In this document: piece after piece, positions 1 through 12,765 of the stretch
How positions within the stretch are numbered: position 1 is the stretch's first letter
Layout: each line of letters starts with the position of its first letter
Assembly (NCBI GenBank): GCA_947579665.1
Contig: OX388348.1
Coordinates: 8,928,001 to 8,992,000 of the forward strand
Direction of reading: 5' to 3'
Length of the DNA stretch: 64,000 nucleotides
Source of the DNA: Sympetrum striolatum
Lineage: Eukaryota; Arthropoda; Insecta; Odonata; Libellulidae
Made by a program: the position numbers and the translations under genes
Notes under the pieces: model-generated
The model's input: the letters and a program-made list of their open reading frames with translations, nothing else
What the model was told of the DNA's origin: nothing
Databases searched by the model: none

Positions 1-3000
1 ATAAAATTAGAGCTAATGACTCATGTCTACAGGCTCTTTGGAATAAAATCACTACCATTTTCTTTCATGTAAATGGGTAAAACAACGAAACTTTAGTGTT
101 AATGTATGTGAAACTGCGGGTATACCAAGAAACACGTAAGTAGTATATGACGGCGTTCAAATAAAAAGTTAATCAACTTACTTGAATATTATTAGTAAAA
201 GTATACTGAATATTTACTTTACGGGACCATATTTCACCATATACTCTATTATCTTCATTCCTCTTAAGTTTGAACTCGATATAACAGCACATTGATGGCG
301 GTGAATTCAAACAGTTGTTTCCCATTGAGCTTCATAACTAAACATATTCGATACAATCTTAGGTAAGGATTAGCAAATTGCATATACTGACGTAAGTCTG
401 CGGTACTCAAATAGGAGTTAGATACTGGTATTATGTTATGATTCATAAAAACTTATTTAGGCGAAAATTAGACCCATCACTACAGCATACCATAAAAGGT
501 AATATCCCTCGGGGCTTAGAGTTGATTGGTTCAGAGATTGCTCGTATATTAAATCTCCAAATTTTGTGCCGTTAAAATTATTACGATCCTATCATCATAT
601 AAAGTGGAGTGTTTAAATTTTGGCCTCGTATATGATTTAAATATCTCTTAATAAATTAGATAAATTATAACCGTTTGACGTGTTGTCTTATAATCGGAGA
701 TCCACAAAATAGTTCCGGGAAAAGATCCAAATTTAAGAAATAGAAAAAATTAAATTTTGAGCCGAATTATTTTTGTTAGGAGGATAAATATTTCTGAAAT
801 TCCAGGTAAATCTACCTGCAGCAATTTTTATTCGAACTACTTACGAGTTTCTTATAAGAACTTCATTGCTCATTGGAAAATCGTACACCGGCACTGTCAT
901 CTGTTTGCGAAGACTTGGCCAATAGTAGGCTTTCTTACATCCATACAAGGCTTTGCGCATTGGTACAAAAATCTCCGGCCAACCCTTCACAGTAGTGGAA
1001 CTCCCTACTCTGCCACAGGAATAAGTGCAATTTGTGAAAGGAATTGGTATAAGGAAACCAACAAGGGCACTCAGCTCAGGGGATATGGTTAGTGAATTTC
1101 AAGTATTCGTAATCTTATTCGTTTTATATTTCAAGATTCACGTGCTGGTAAAATTTATTAGCCTTATTCTTCGTCTAAAGAAATCTCCGGCATTGAACGT
1201 TACCGGCAGCCGCCATTTTAGCATATCCTATGTATTGTGTTCAATGTAAACATAATTTCAACGTTAATAAGTCGAAGCAAAGTCTATTGGTGGTTATGAA
1301 TGTTGAAGGTGATGACAGGAACAGTTCTATATTCCTGGGGTTGGAACATTACGTGATTATGTCGTGTACTATCGTCTCTCGAGGAAGGCATCCGGTTAGG
1401 ATGATTCATGCTATGATCAGATAAAGTTACCTCTGTAATTACAACGGCTACAGGGTGAATGTTACTAAAACATATTCAAGTTAATCAAATTGTCTTGGCA
1501 ATGTTTGATATTAGTGTTAAACTTGACCATGACATTCTGGGAAATTTTAGTTTATACCGTAGTTCAAAATATGTTTGTATTTATTTATTTATATATATGT
1601 ATATATATTTTTACTATTATTGTGTGAATAGTTAATCACGGAGTATTGAGTTTGAAAGAATTGAACTAGTGCAATTTTCATCGGGTGATTCTGTAAGGAT
1701 TTGTAGGGGTGGGGCAAGCAGGATATGACGTCATTTTACTGCCATTCTATCAAGTTTATGAAAATTTTTGCATGCCTTAACTTGTACATGTAACGTACGC
1801 ATTGTTTTGTATTTTTTCAACATAAGTACTTCTGGCCCGGTACGCAGGCCTACTTGGTTTGTAATCAACAGTCATGCGGCATACATTTTTGTCCTATTTT
1901 TTTGAAGCTACTTAATATATTTTTAATATTTCATTCGTATTGTACTTGTTTGTTAATTTTCCTTATTGAAGCTTGTTCTTGCGACTCTTTGATCTAATTT
2001 GTCGCTGTACTACTCCATTATATCCTCCGGAAATGTAAAGGGAAGTTGAATCCGCAGAAGCTAATTGACCGTCGTGTGAATAGGTACTCACCTCCTTTGT
2101 ATTTGGGTTGCAGTTCGTGCTTCAGTGTTATTTTCTGAGAGACCAATTTTAAGTTTTCGTCACTTCGTGTTCTATTATGTAGCCAGTTTTTAAGCAGATT
2201 TTTCCTCCCAATGTGAATGTGACTACTTCAACGTCATGATTTTCAGAGATTTTCAATGCAGTGTCTCTCAACCTTTACCCCGTTTCCGAAGCACGCCGCT
2301 TTCAACCTGCAAGCCGTCTTGTTTTGATCAATACGGCGTCCAATGCCCATCCTCCATTTTAGTCGATAAGGGGATGCTGATAAGTTTTTGTCTGAATTAG
2401 TGTAAAAGTTAGTACAGAGGTTTAATTATAAAATTGGTTTTGGGTTCCTTGAATGGTGGTGTAGGGAAGATGGGAGTGGACTGTACCGAAATAGCATAAG
2501 GTAGTCCTCCACCCCGCGTCGCTGCCCCGTCCCACGGAATACGCTAAAAGAGCTTCGTCTAGAATGACGGTCCATGCCGCCTGTATGGCGGACTCGGCGT
2601 CATCCTTCACTCATTCGAAGGGCTAATGACTTTTCATTGCCTCTGGTGTGATGCAACAATCACTTGCGTATGCATTTAATCATCTTTTAAAAATTAAATG
2701 GTCCATTTTCGCTTCTTGGTGTATAAATGGCTTCCTTTTATGGTCCAACCGGGTACTTACGCCCAAGCCCTACATGAGTCAAAAACGTACGGCTCTTTAT
2801 GTTATACTTAAATCGTGAAGCAGTGGATTGTATTTCACTTGGGTAAAATAATTTAATTACTGTCGTTCTTTGATATTCATTCTATCGATCAAATGTCAGC
2901 GCTGTGCATACAATTCGGTTAATTTTCATTGCAGCTGGTGTCAAATGAATCGACGACCGTTAATGTATGATGAAGTTTGGATTCGTCCAACTTGAGGATA

Positions 3001-4114
3001 ACCCCGCTTCTTAATTGCGTTGCTTCAAGACGTTTTGAGCCATGCCGGTAACTGGCAAAGTTTGCATGCAAAATATTTGTTGGTTGCCCTGATTAATTTT
3101 TGTTGTGGAGTTGTTAGGTAGTCGATTTGTGTGTCGTTATCTTTCAAGTATATCTAATTTCGTCGAAGCTGTGCCGAGATATGTGAACGACAGGAAAAGA
3201 GCGAAAAACAGGTGAATTTTTCGTGTATGCTATTGTAATTTTCAATAAGATTTTTTTTTGGGAATATTCGAATAATGGCGTGACAGTACGGCATTTCATT
3301 TTGAAAATGGGTACGGGTTGTTGACTTCCCAAGCTAGGTTGACGCGCATGCTCCGATTCTCCCTTACGCTCGGATTGGGTGGGGGTAGTGATAGAGCGGA
3401 TTTCAATGAACAGGGAGAAGTGAAAGTGAGGCTATTCTCGCTTCTTTGACTATATTTGGCCATGCCTTGTCTGCGTTAATACGATGTCAAGGTGGCCATT
3501 AAGTCTTGTTGCATTAACGTCCGCGGGAGAAGACTTTTTGATAGCTGGAAGCTTTCGCCTCGATTTTGATTCGAATCGTTGATTTTAAGCCCAATTGGAC
3601 TTGGTTTTTAAAATGTAGATTGTAATTGTCTTGATAATCATTTAGACACGCTCTCGAAATTATTTTCCCAATTAGGCTGGCGTGGAATGCGTTTCCGGCA
3701 TTTTTTATTTGACCGGTCGAATCGGACGTTCAATTTGCTCGAATTAAACTGTTCCGCTAGAAGAAACGCTTTAGCTTGGACTCCTATTTTATCATTTTGA
3801 AAAAAATTCCAATTTACGCTTGAAGAATTGTCTGCGATTACTGTATGTTTAATTATATATGGTTCGTTTATATCGGGATCAGAAAATAACGAAGTATCGT
3901 GTGCGACCATGCGTTTTCAAGAATTTGAGTTTTAATTTGCACATTTGTGGTGTGTGTTACCTTTCATAATCCAAGTACTTGATAGTTAACTGTGTGATAT
4001 TTATGTGTTTTTAAGGTTCTCACACAGCCCACTAAGTGATTTGATCCCCATTTTTATCGTGCTTTTGTAACATTTTTTCACAATAATTGTACGAACTCTT
4101 ATTCGTTCTTAAAG
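1..4114. other. Cofilin upstream region and presumed first intron
   Basis: No conserved coding sequence is recognised in either strand here; open frames are short and unlike known families. The cofilin coding exons begin at 4115 in a state that requires a separate first exon ending exactly after the initiator ATG, so most of this stretch is probably promoter, 5' UTR and intron 1. A GCCGCCATTTTA motif near 1210 resembles the YY1-type element common near metazoan promoters. GC content rises around 3340-3540. None of this proves a transcription start. Confidence 0.5.
1085..1087 (+). other. tsr: Candidate ATG-only first coding exon of cofilin (tentative)
   Basis: The cofilin reading frame needs an exon ending in ATG directly followed by a GT donor. 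Between 757 and 4114 on the plus strand only a few ATG|GT sites occur: 1087 (donor GTTAGT), 2457 (GTGGTG), 2700 and 2742 (both GTCC). The site at 1087 has the best donor and a purine at -3. The true exon could instead lie outside the window. Transcript data would decide this. Confidence 0.2.
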
Positions 4115-6516
4115 GCTTCGGGAGTAACAGTATCAGATGTGTGCAAGACAACGTACGAGGAAATAAAAAAGGACAAGAAACATCGATATGTGATATTCTT
4201 CATTAGGGACGAGAAACAGATCGATGTTGAAGTTATAGGTGAGTTATGTATTATTTAATTTGTAAATATTTGTTTACTCGCGAGACATTTAATTAGGAGT
4301 GCTGGGTGGGAAGTTTTGACATCAAAATGGTTCTCAAGTAATCAAATCCATGTATCAGTTTACATTGTGAGCTATACAGATATTTTTTAATATCTTTAGT
4401 TTTTTTAACCTTTTGTTTGATTATTAAATTTACAAGAATTTTAGCTGGGGATGTTGCTACTGAATGTGTTTAAGTAATGGATTTGTTAGAAGTAGTTGCT
4501 AACGTTGATTTATTTTACAGGAGATCGGAATGCAACTTATGATCAATTTTTAGAGGACCTTCAGAAAGGTGGCACTGGAGAATGTCGGTATGGTCTATTC
4601 GACTTTGAGTACACACATCAGTGTCAAGGAACCTCTGAGGTAAGATTTAATAGCTACATGTTTTACATGGATATTTCTGTATGCGTGTTATTTGATTGTT
4701 TTGTAGTAGTGTGCCATCCATTCCATACCATCCAGTTTCCATGTTTCAAAGTTTAATCAGAACATTTTCATCAGGGGATGGCATGATAATTGGTGGAGTT
4801 TATATTAAAACGCTTGAGATAAAAAGTCCTTATCATGAATCTCCCTTGAATTTATTAATGGTTTCATTTTTAAATAAGAATTTGTAATCCCTCTCTTCAA
4901 TATTTTCTGCCTTATGTAGTTCAAATTGAAGTGAAATGTATACTCATATTATTTTACAAGAAAGGTATTTATTTTTTAATATCTTTCTATAAAGATTTAC
5001 CTATAACTTATATTTAATAGTCTATAGTGTTATTGACTCGGAATAGTGCAGGCAAAATATATAAATGGGAATACCTGAGATGACAAATAATTTAACGAGA
5101 TCTTCACATGATAGTGTTATTGGTATTTTCTCCATTTTTTCCCTGGTGGGCCTTCTGATCTGAGATAGTGTCGCTTCTTAGTTTTCTATGTTAAAGGATG
5201 AAATTTATGAGGTCCACAAGAGGAATTATTACTGAAATCGTCTTATATAAATGTAACAGTAAGGAACGGATAGAGTACTTGCGTACATTCTTGGTATTGT
5301 GTGACATCCTCTTCGTTTGAGACTATTGATAAATATGCCTGTATTTTTTTAAGTTAATAGTTTTTATATTTATCTATAATGTATATCATGTTTGATTAGG
5401 CTTCCAAGAAGCAAAAGCTCTTTTTGATGTCCTGGTGCCCAGATACTGCCAAAGTTAAGAAGAAGATGTTGTACTCTTCAAGCTTTGACGCCCTGAAGAA
5501 GTCTCTGGTTGGTGTTCAGAAATATATCCAGGTAATTACTTTCTTTTATCTTCTGTTATTTGGAATTGAATAAGGTTTTGTCGTGTCTTACCTTTTATTT
5601 ATTGAAAGCCAAATTCTTATTTCTATTTAATGTGTGTTGTATTGATCTTTTGGTTGGTCTCCTTCATTTATGGCTTTTCTTTCTATCTTTTCATTAGATG
5701 GAATTATACTATTCTTTAGATGGGATTCCCTTTATCGAGTTATAAAAATTTGTGTTATGTCAATTGGCTAATTTGCTTCAATATCAACCAGGAGTATTTA
5801 GTTAACGCTTCTCACAATTAGTTATTCTCTGTTAGTTCCTTACCCACTGTGTGCCACTTGCTCCCCTTTTGTTGGGTCAATTAATTAGGCTGTGTTAATA
5901 CATTCTCTTTTTCAATGTAGCAATTGAAAAGAACTCCCTTAAAAGAAGAAAATTCCTTTTTATTGATAGATAGTGGTGAGTTTTGTGAACTAAATTGGAG
6001 TAAAAAAAAACCAAAATACTTATGTATGGATATGATTTATTTACTTGTTCAGTTTTTGCATACAGCACTATCGCCAGTTTATGATGCCTATATAACAAAA
6101 AAATATGTTTTAAGTGTTGAACCATCACAATTTCTCTGTTGTTGAATAGATTAACATATGACAATGGGATTCCGTGGGTAAGTTGTATGGAATTTGGCTT
6201 TTATGAAGTCAAATGCTCTCACTGTTATCTTTTTTCATACATTTTAAACATCCTTTTCTTGCGATCGAAATGTGGCTCTTATAATTGATCCATAGTGAAA
6301 TTGACACTTTTTAAAGGCCCTCTAGGTATCATCTCTTAAATTTACCGTGGAATGTTCCGTTCTTAAAATCAGATAGATTATTTGAAAGGTTTTGGGATCT
6401 AATAAAAGGTAATTTGCTTGAAAATAACATTTTTCTTGTCTAAACAGGCTACAGATTTGTCAGAAGCATCCCAAGAAGCTGTGGAAGAGAAGTTGAGAGC
6501 AACTGATCGACAGTAA
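4115..6516 (+). CDS. tsr: Cofilin / actin-depolymerising factor (Twinstar), exons 2-5
   Basis: Cofilin binds ADP-actin in filaments, severs them and speeds monomer turnover in the cytoplasm. Four spliced exons are visible: 4115-4238, 4521-4639, 5400-5531 and 6448-6516, all with AG acceptors and GT donors. They total 444 nt; with a separate ATG exon this gives exactly 148 aa, the insect Twinstar length. The product starts ASGVTVSDVCK (the regulatory serine follows Ala), has DRNATYDQFLEDLQKGG, the ADF-homology block SKKQKLFLMSWCPDTAKVKK, the actin-binding helix KKKMLYSSSFDALKKSL, and ends EKLRATDRQ. An ATG-only first exon is known in animal cofilin genes. All frames are open and the protein is near-identical to my recollection of the fly protein, so this is a functional host gene. 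Confidence 0.97.
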
Positions 6517-6523
6517 GAGGCTT

Positions 6524-6529
6524 AATAAA
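6524..6529 (+). terminator. AATAAA polyadenylation signal just after cofilin stop
   Basis: AATAAA lies 8 bases after the TAA stop of cofilin. It is unusually close to the stop; a longer 3' UTR using a later signal is equally possible. Confidence 0.4.
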
Positions 6530-8266
6530 ATTAACATTAAAGAAAAAAGTCAAAAAAAGTCCTGCTTCAGCCTTGATGCATCATAGAGTGTGTGTGTCAT
6601 CTTCGTTGGATGGTGGGTGGGCAGATGTTCTGCGAAAGCAGATTCCCACTCCTGAATGTTGCCTCTATTCAACTGGGAAGTGATTCGTGTTTCGATAGAT
6701 GGCTATAATTGTTCAGGAGTTGAATTTTGATTCTTGTAAGGGGCAAACCTTCTTTTGCATTAATATTGATTGAGGGGGACGTGCTGTCATCCCAAAAAAT
6801 GAAAAAAATTTTGTATTTTGTTCTGTAGAAGTACTGTCACAGGCTGGATATGTATTAAATTCATTTCTATGAAAGCGTTGTCTCATTTAATTTTATGATT
6901 ATTTGTACTTGATTTTTCCTTTATTTTATGTGGGAAGTACTTTTTCTAGTAAATCGATTTGCATTCTCATTTAATCAGTTGGTCGTTCAATTTCTGTTGG
7001 AGGTCATCGAGCTCATCTGTAAGTGAAATGACTCATTGGAATATTTGAAGTATGCATTTAGGGAATCCCTTCCAACTGACGGTTCCTGATAGAAAAAGTT
7101 CTGGAAATACTTCAGCTGAATTCAGGCACTCCTTTGATACCAAAATTGCACCCTAATCGGGTTTGTTTTATATAACAAACTTTTTTACCCAATGGTCATT
7201 ATGTTTATACTCGGTGGTCTTTGATGTGATAATGTTTTAAGAAAAATTTATACCTCTGTGATATGGTTGTGAAATTATTGGATTTGAGTGGAATTTTAAA
7301 AATTTAATGAATATATTCATGTAGAATTATTAGTAACTTAAACTTTCCGTAGACAATGATTCTTGCAACAGAGCTTAGCTTTATCTCGTAGATTGTTTTC
7401 TCAAAGAGATGTAATTACTGTATTAAGATTTCCTTTAACAGTACTAGTGTATATTCGATCTTCTGAAATTAGTTGCAGACAACTTAGAAATTTCGCAGAA
7501 GATTGCCTCTTAAAAAAACAAAGGTGTATTCATTGAAAAGATAATTTCTAGAGCCCCTGTAATTTGGTGAATGATGATTGACTTTTTTTGATTTTGTGAT
7601 TCATGCTCTCTTATTTGCTTGTTGTCATGAGTTTGTCTTGAAGATAATGGTTCCATTGTAATTTTAAGTGTTTCAGTTGCATAGTTTTAGAAATATTTGC
7701 ATGTGATTTTCTTTTGGCATTTAATTAATGAAATTTGTGAATGCCTCTCTTGGGGAGATATTTTTATAAAAGTATACATTGAAATCACTGTAATATATAT
7801 GGCATAACATGAATTAAGATGTGCCGTCTTTCTTAATGAGAATGTGCATGTGTTTTTTTAATATTTGTCATTATTTCTGTAAAGTTTGAAAGTTAGCCAT
7901 GCTGTTGTCCTCTTACATGCACAATATACTATATTGGAAACTAATGCACTGTTTGTCAATTTTGAATGATGTATCTGTTCCGGAATATGAAGATTGTCTA
8001 TATTCCTTGAATTTGTGTAGATGTTTTTATTTTTAACATTTTTATGCTTCCCAGCTCTAATTTCACAGAGTATCTCTCATTTTGACCTAAAATATACCTT
8101 TGGGTCTGTAATTGTAACAACCATTTGCATATTATTTTTGTTCAGGATTGAATAAGAATGCATAGGCAATGTTCCCAATTATTGGTGCATAATCAAATGT
8201 TTTATCTTATTTATGAATACATTGTTTACCGGAAATGCTAAAGCTCAATTTATTATGAAAGTCTGT

Positions 8267-8311
8267 ATATTCATCATTTTTCCCACTCCAAGTGGGAAAA
8301 ATGATGAATAT
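8267..8311. repeat. Perfect short hairpin (21-bp arms, 3-nt loop)
   Basis: The arm ATATTCATCATTTTTCCCACT is followed by CCA and then its exact reverse complement. Nothing similar is seen elsewhere in the window. Confidence 0.9.
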
Positions 8312-10280
8312 GAAAAAGGATGAAAACTCCCGCTATTTTCACATAAATTAATCCTGCTTTTCTCCAAAATTTCAGGTTGAGCCTATTTCACCTGTTGAAA
8401 GTTGCATTTAATGTTTGAGATAATGATTGCTGGAACAATTACCTCGAACTACATTTTCTGCAATTATGGCATCCATTACGTATAGACTTCTCACTGATGT
8501 ATATAGAAATCATTGTTCAAGTTCGTATCCCAAACAATAGGAGTCATTAGCCATGGGAATTGTTTATGCCTCTTAGTGAGAATCTCAGGTTAACCTAGAT
8601 GTCAATTTCACCTATAATGAGTTCCCAGATTGACCCAAAATCCTATTTGGTTTCAATTCATTTTTGTAGTTACTATTTTCTAATTCTAGGACCTATTCCT
8701 TAAAAAATAGTAACTTGATAATTGAGATGTTGATGAGATCTAACATGGACAAGTAGTGCTGGGTTGAATGCCAGGCCAGTTTTTCCCTAATGGAACTCAT
8801 CGCTGGTAATTTGAGAAATGATTTCCAATAATTTCCTTGAAAGGTAGATCATATGGCATGTAAACATGTCCTTAGGTATTATAAATGGCAGAATATTTCC
8901 TAGTAGATCCTAATGCAGATGCAGAGGTGCCTTCTTCCATAATAAAAGGAACATTCTTATTTTGTCTCGATGAATTTTAAATGTACTCTGTGGCAATCTT
9001 TATTTTCTATTTGCATCTATTTTCTACTACATACTTGAAGCATTTTATGTGATCTAGGTTGGGTATTTTGCTGCACGAAAGTAGGGATTCAGTTTATCCT
9101 TCTTATGCAGTCTTTGTGCATATTGACATTGTTAGGAACAATTCTCTTCATGAAGATGTTGAAATAATTTTAATTTCAATATCTATTAAAAGACAGCCTT
9201 ACAATATAATTACCATGTGTAAAATTTTCATTGAGTGCCTTACTCAGTTTTCATTGAAGCACACTATCACTCGATTTATGTAGGTTGTTCTTTGTAAATC
9301 ATGTATTGGTTTGCGAGGCTTCGTTTGTCTTGAGCTCTTTCTTTTAAACAGATGTTTGGAATCTTGTGTTAGAATTTGGTTTTTATACTACATATTTTTG
9401 TGTACCAATACCCTGAGTTACGAAGTCTAGAATCATGCATTGTGCAATTCACTATTTAGAAATAATTACATTTATTAGAGATAGCATATGCTGTAGCAGT
9501 GCTTCGACATGGCAATTTTGGGAGGATCAGAGTAGAGATGTACCTGATGGAATTCAATTTAGTCAATTTTACGATTTGACCGGATTACTTTTCATGGCAT
9601 ATTGCTATTATACCATCAGGATTAAGCACTTCACTAATCCTATTTCCATTTGTTTTTTTATCACATCTTGACTCTCAATCAAAGTATAGCCACATGTTTC
9701 ATTGGCTTGGGTTGTAGTACCATCATGTACACACTATTTAAGTAATATTGTATTATGTGCTGGATGCATATGGATTTTTGGTCTGATGGGGTAGTAAACT
9801 CGGGTAAAACGAGTCTTGATATTGTGGCCAGTCTCCTCATAACCCACACAGTGTGGACAAGTATTTGTTTATAGATCTTTTCCATTGTGTGCTTAATGCA
9901 GGTTTGTATCTCAGAAAACATTCCCCTAATTCTTATCAGTACAAAGAATTACAGAAATGTATAAGTGTAAATTAAGTAATATATGTAACCAGCCACTTGA
10001 AATTCCTATATTTGGGGCCATGTGTAAATATCGGAGGTGTGATTGCAGTTGCACCATATATATATGTATGTGTATACATACCATACAAATGTATGAATAT
10101 GGTCTCCTGAGTAGTAGTATTGATGCCTAGTTGAGGATTACATTCATTATCCTGTAAGGGTAAGTATCTGAGTGATAACTACATAAAGTAAACGCCAGAT
10201 GATGGAGGCTGGAAAGCAATCTTGCCAGTTGCTACCAAGGCATGAGATATCAACTTTGTCACCTCTTTATGGACCCAAGG

Positions 10281-11444
10281 TAAATATATCTTAAACATTT
10301 GAGTCAATAATGGTAATTTGGGGACAGATGATAATGCCGATCATTCTCATTTCCCTGGAAGAAATGTTTCTAATATGCTCAACCAGTGGCGCAGCCAGGA
10401 TTGGCCAATGGGGGGGCAAGAAAACGAAAAAATGCCTACCCTCACTGGGGCTAGGATATTCATGCCCGCTACTTCGTACAATATACGTCAATTTTCTAAA
10501 ACTTAAAATGCATTGAAAACTAGAGGAGTTTATCGCTTATGTGGCCAACTTATTACACTTTCCAGGATAGTAGTTTACGTAAGTGAACTATTGGGAACTT
10601 ATCATAGTGTTGTTTGGATACGTCCAATATCTATTAAAAACTCATTTCTTCCTATGCTAAAGCTTTTTCATAACCTAACGAAATTTAGCCGTATAGGATG
10701 CAACTAGTATTATCGATCTCAATGAATGGGGGTTGAAAGGTTGATTAGCATTGATAACCACTGATCAAAAGTTAAAATCAAATAAATTGTAAGTGATACG
10801 AAGTTTATCTAGTCAATGTATAAAAATGATTGTATGAAGTATGTATACAGCTTATTGTACAAGGTTAATACATGCCGTGCCAAAATTTCGCTACAGGAAT
10901 CTGAAGTTAATTAGATTTGATAACTAAGATATTGCATGACCACATGGTTGACAGGATAGGTCATGAGATTCATTGGATTCTATCACCAGATAAAAAGTTG
11001 GATGCATCGAAAAGAAATTTGAAGAATTTAAGTCACAGTTTTAAAGTGCAACAAATTTCAAGTCACACTTCAGATACATCTGTGTGTACCTTACGCGCAC
11101 AATATCTTTCAGCTGACTGATTTGCTTCCAAAATTGTATATTATTAATAAAATGATCGAAAATTAATTTTTACTGATATCTTGAATTACTCCAATACCAT
11201 TTCAAATTTCTACGGAAATTCGGTATTCGAATTATTTTCGTAAATATACATCAAATTAACAGGTAATCATGAAATAAGGATCAGTATATTTTCTATAATC
11301 CCGAGTAATAAAGAGTCTACAGATTTTTAATCGACCAGAATGCTTAGTGAAGGAACCAGTACCTTTGGAATTGTCGCTTAACTCATCTTCAGATGTGCCC
11401 TCCGATAATAGCCCTAAAATAGTCCTATTTTAGTGCTATAATCG
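10281..11444. other. Intergenic DNA, no gene recognised
   Basis: Contains CAGTGGCGCAGCCAGGA near 10384 followed by a G run, which looks like one terminus of an hAT-type MITE such as the one at 12328, but I could not find a matching second terminus. No coding sequence is recognised. Confidence 0.45.
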
Positions 11445-11582
11445 TGTCATTTCACAAAACACCCTGTAGCCATTAACTTACGTTTTACCGATAGAGGCCT
11501 CGAGCTATTAGCGGACTGCGGAAAGAATTTTCGGATGTCCATCTGTACCCCATGAAATCCAAACTAAACTCTCCTTCGAACG
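11445..11582 (-). repeat. Dispersed repeat copy, inverted relative to 36391-36526
   Basis: Read on the minus strand this matches 36391-36526 over about 135 bases with few differences, both starting near GTTCGAAGGAGAGTTTAGTT and ending near TGTGAAATGAC. No coding potential is seen. Class unknown; its minus-strand sequence also contains ACAGGGTGTT, reminiscent of termini of some insect DNA elements. Confidence 0.8.
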
Positions 11583-12319
11583 TAATCTTAATCTCTTTTT
11601 TCTGGGGGTAAGTTTCGAATTACTTCTCGAATGTTTCCTTGTAATTTTGCGAAGAGTAAACAAATCAGCACTTTCGAATTTTTCTCATGGGAATCTTACC
11701 TTATGGCGCGAGTCATCTAACTAAAGGATAGGCTTAACCCTTTTCGCGACGGCGGGCTTTGTGGAAAGTCTCTGCCGGAGGACTCAGGAGAAATTCTTTC
11801 CAGATATACAAAGACCGTTTTGAGCATTGCTGCCCTCAGATATAAAATTTGTCCTTTTTTGAGTCCTCATCCCCGGGATGAGGACTCAAAAGGGACAACA
11901 AAATCGAGCATGATCGTTAAGTAAAAGGTTCATTTAAACTATCTGAGTCCATGTCATTGGGGAGACAAGCTCCTGAGGGGAGCTGGCCAAAAGTTCACTC
12001 CAGTGCGCTGCGGGTTGCGTTATTCACTTTTCTGCCTGTAGACTCCCCTGAGGTCTCGGCGCACAGTAGACCACCAGAGACGGAGACACTTGTCTCGGTC
12101 TCCTGTATAACTGTTACTTTATTAAGGTTTAACTGTTATTTTCACAGGTTAAGCTGTTATTTAGTATTCTATTAGTTATATCATGTTATTAGTATTGACG
12201 TATTTATGACCTCTGAGTCCCCCGGCGGAATCCAGAATGATGCTCCGAAGTCTTGCAACCTGGCAGGCAAGCATGGCTTCTCGCGAGGCTCCCGCCGAGT
12301 GCGCCTTTTGGTAAAAACA
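11583..12319. other. Intergenic DNA, no gene recognised
   Basis: No recognised gene on either strand. It holds the hairpin at 11849-11897. Open frames have no family signature. Confidence 0.5.
11849..11897. repeat. Near-perfect palindrome centred on CCCGGG
   Basis: About 24 bases on each side of CCCCGGG pair almost perfectly: GAGTCCTCATCCC against GGGATGAGGACTC, continuing through a T-rich/A-rich arm to TTGTCC/GGACAA. Confidence 0.88.
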
Positions 12320-12327
12320 GTCCTGAG

Positions 12328-12601
12328 CAGTGGCGGATCTAGGATCGAGCTGTGGGGGGCTTGAGAGTTGGGATTAAAGATTCATTTTCTATTTATCGAT
12401 TTTTGTAAGAAATTTTATAAAATTAAACTCACTATACACATATTTGAATTATGCTTATTATTATCTATCGTTGTAGATAAACAATATTTTCTTCACATCT
12501 CAATAGTATGAACGATGATACATTTAAGTAATTATTCTTCATGTTGACTTCTGGGGGGGGGGCTACAGCCCCCATAGGCCCCCCCCCTGGATCCGCCACT
12601 G
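12328..12601. mobile_element. hAT-type MITE with 8-bp target-site duplication
   Basis: A 274-bp non-autonomous element. The left end is CAGTGGCGGATCTAGGAT and the right end GGATCCGCCACTG, forming terminal inverted repeats that begin CAGTGGCGGAT. It is bounded on both sides by GTCCTGAG (12320-12327 and 12602-12609), an exact 8-bp duplication as expected for hAT transposition. The interior is AT-rich and noncoding with G runs near the left end and G/C runs near the right. The intact duplication argues for a fairly recent insertion. Confidence 0.92.
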
Positions 12602-12765
12602 GTCCTGAGTAATGGTCAGAACGTCATGAAACATTATCTGATGAATCCTCAGAAATTCGGAAGGTTCACTGGTTCAATATGTGTCGGCTAGATTATGTGT
12701 TATACGAGTAAAGCGTTGCTTTCTAACTGCAAGCTTACTGAGAATAAGTTTCAGATTTTATTCCG

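Larger units (their letters stand above)
6517..10280. other. Cofilin 3' UTR and AT-rich intergenic DNA, no gene recognised
   Basis: AT-rich sequence without recognisable coding potential on either strand; open frames are under 90 codons and lack family motifs. It contains the perfect hairpin at 8267-8311 and a small AT-rich palindrome near 10055-10085. Confidence 0.6.

Noticed and set aside
757..1092. Open frame of 111 codons upstream of cofilin as a gene
   Set aside because: No family motif, no supporting splice structure, and composition like surrounding noncoding DNA.
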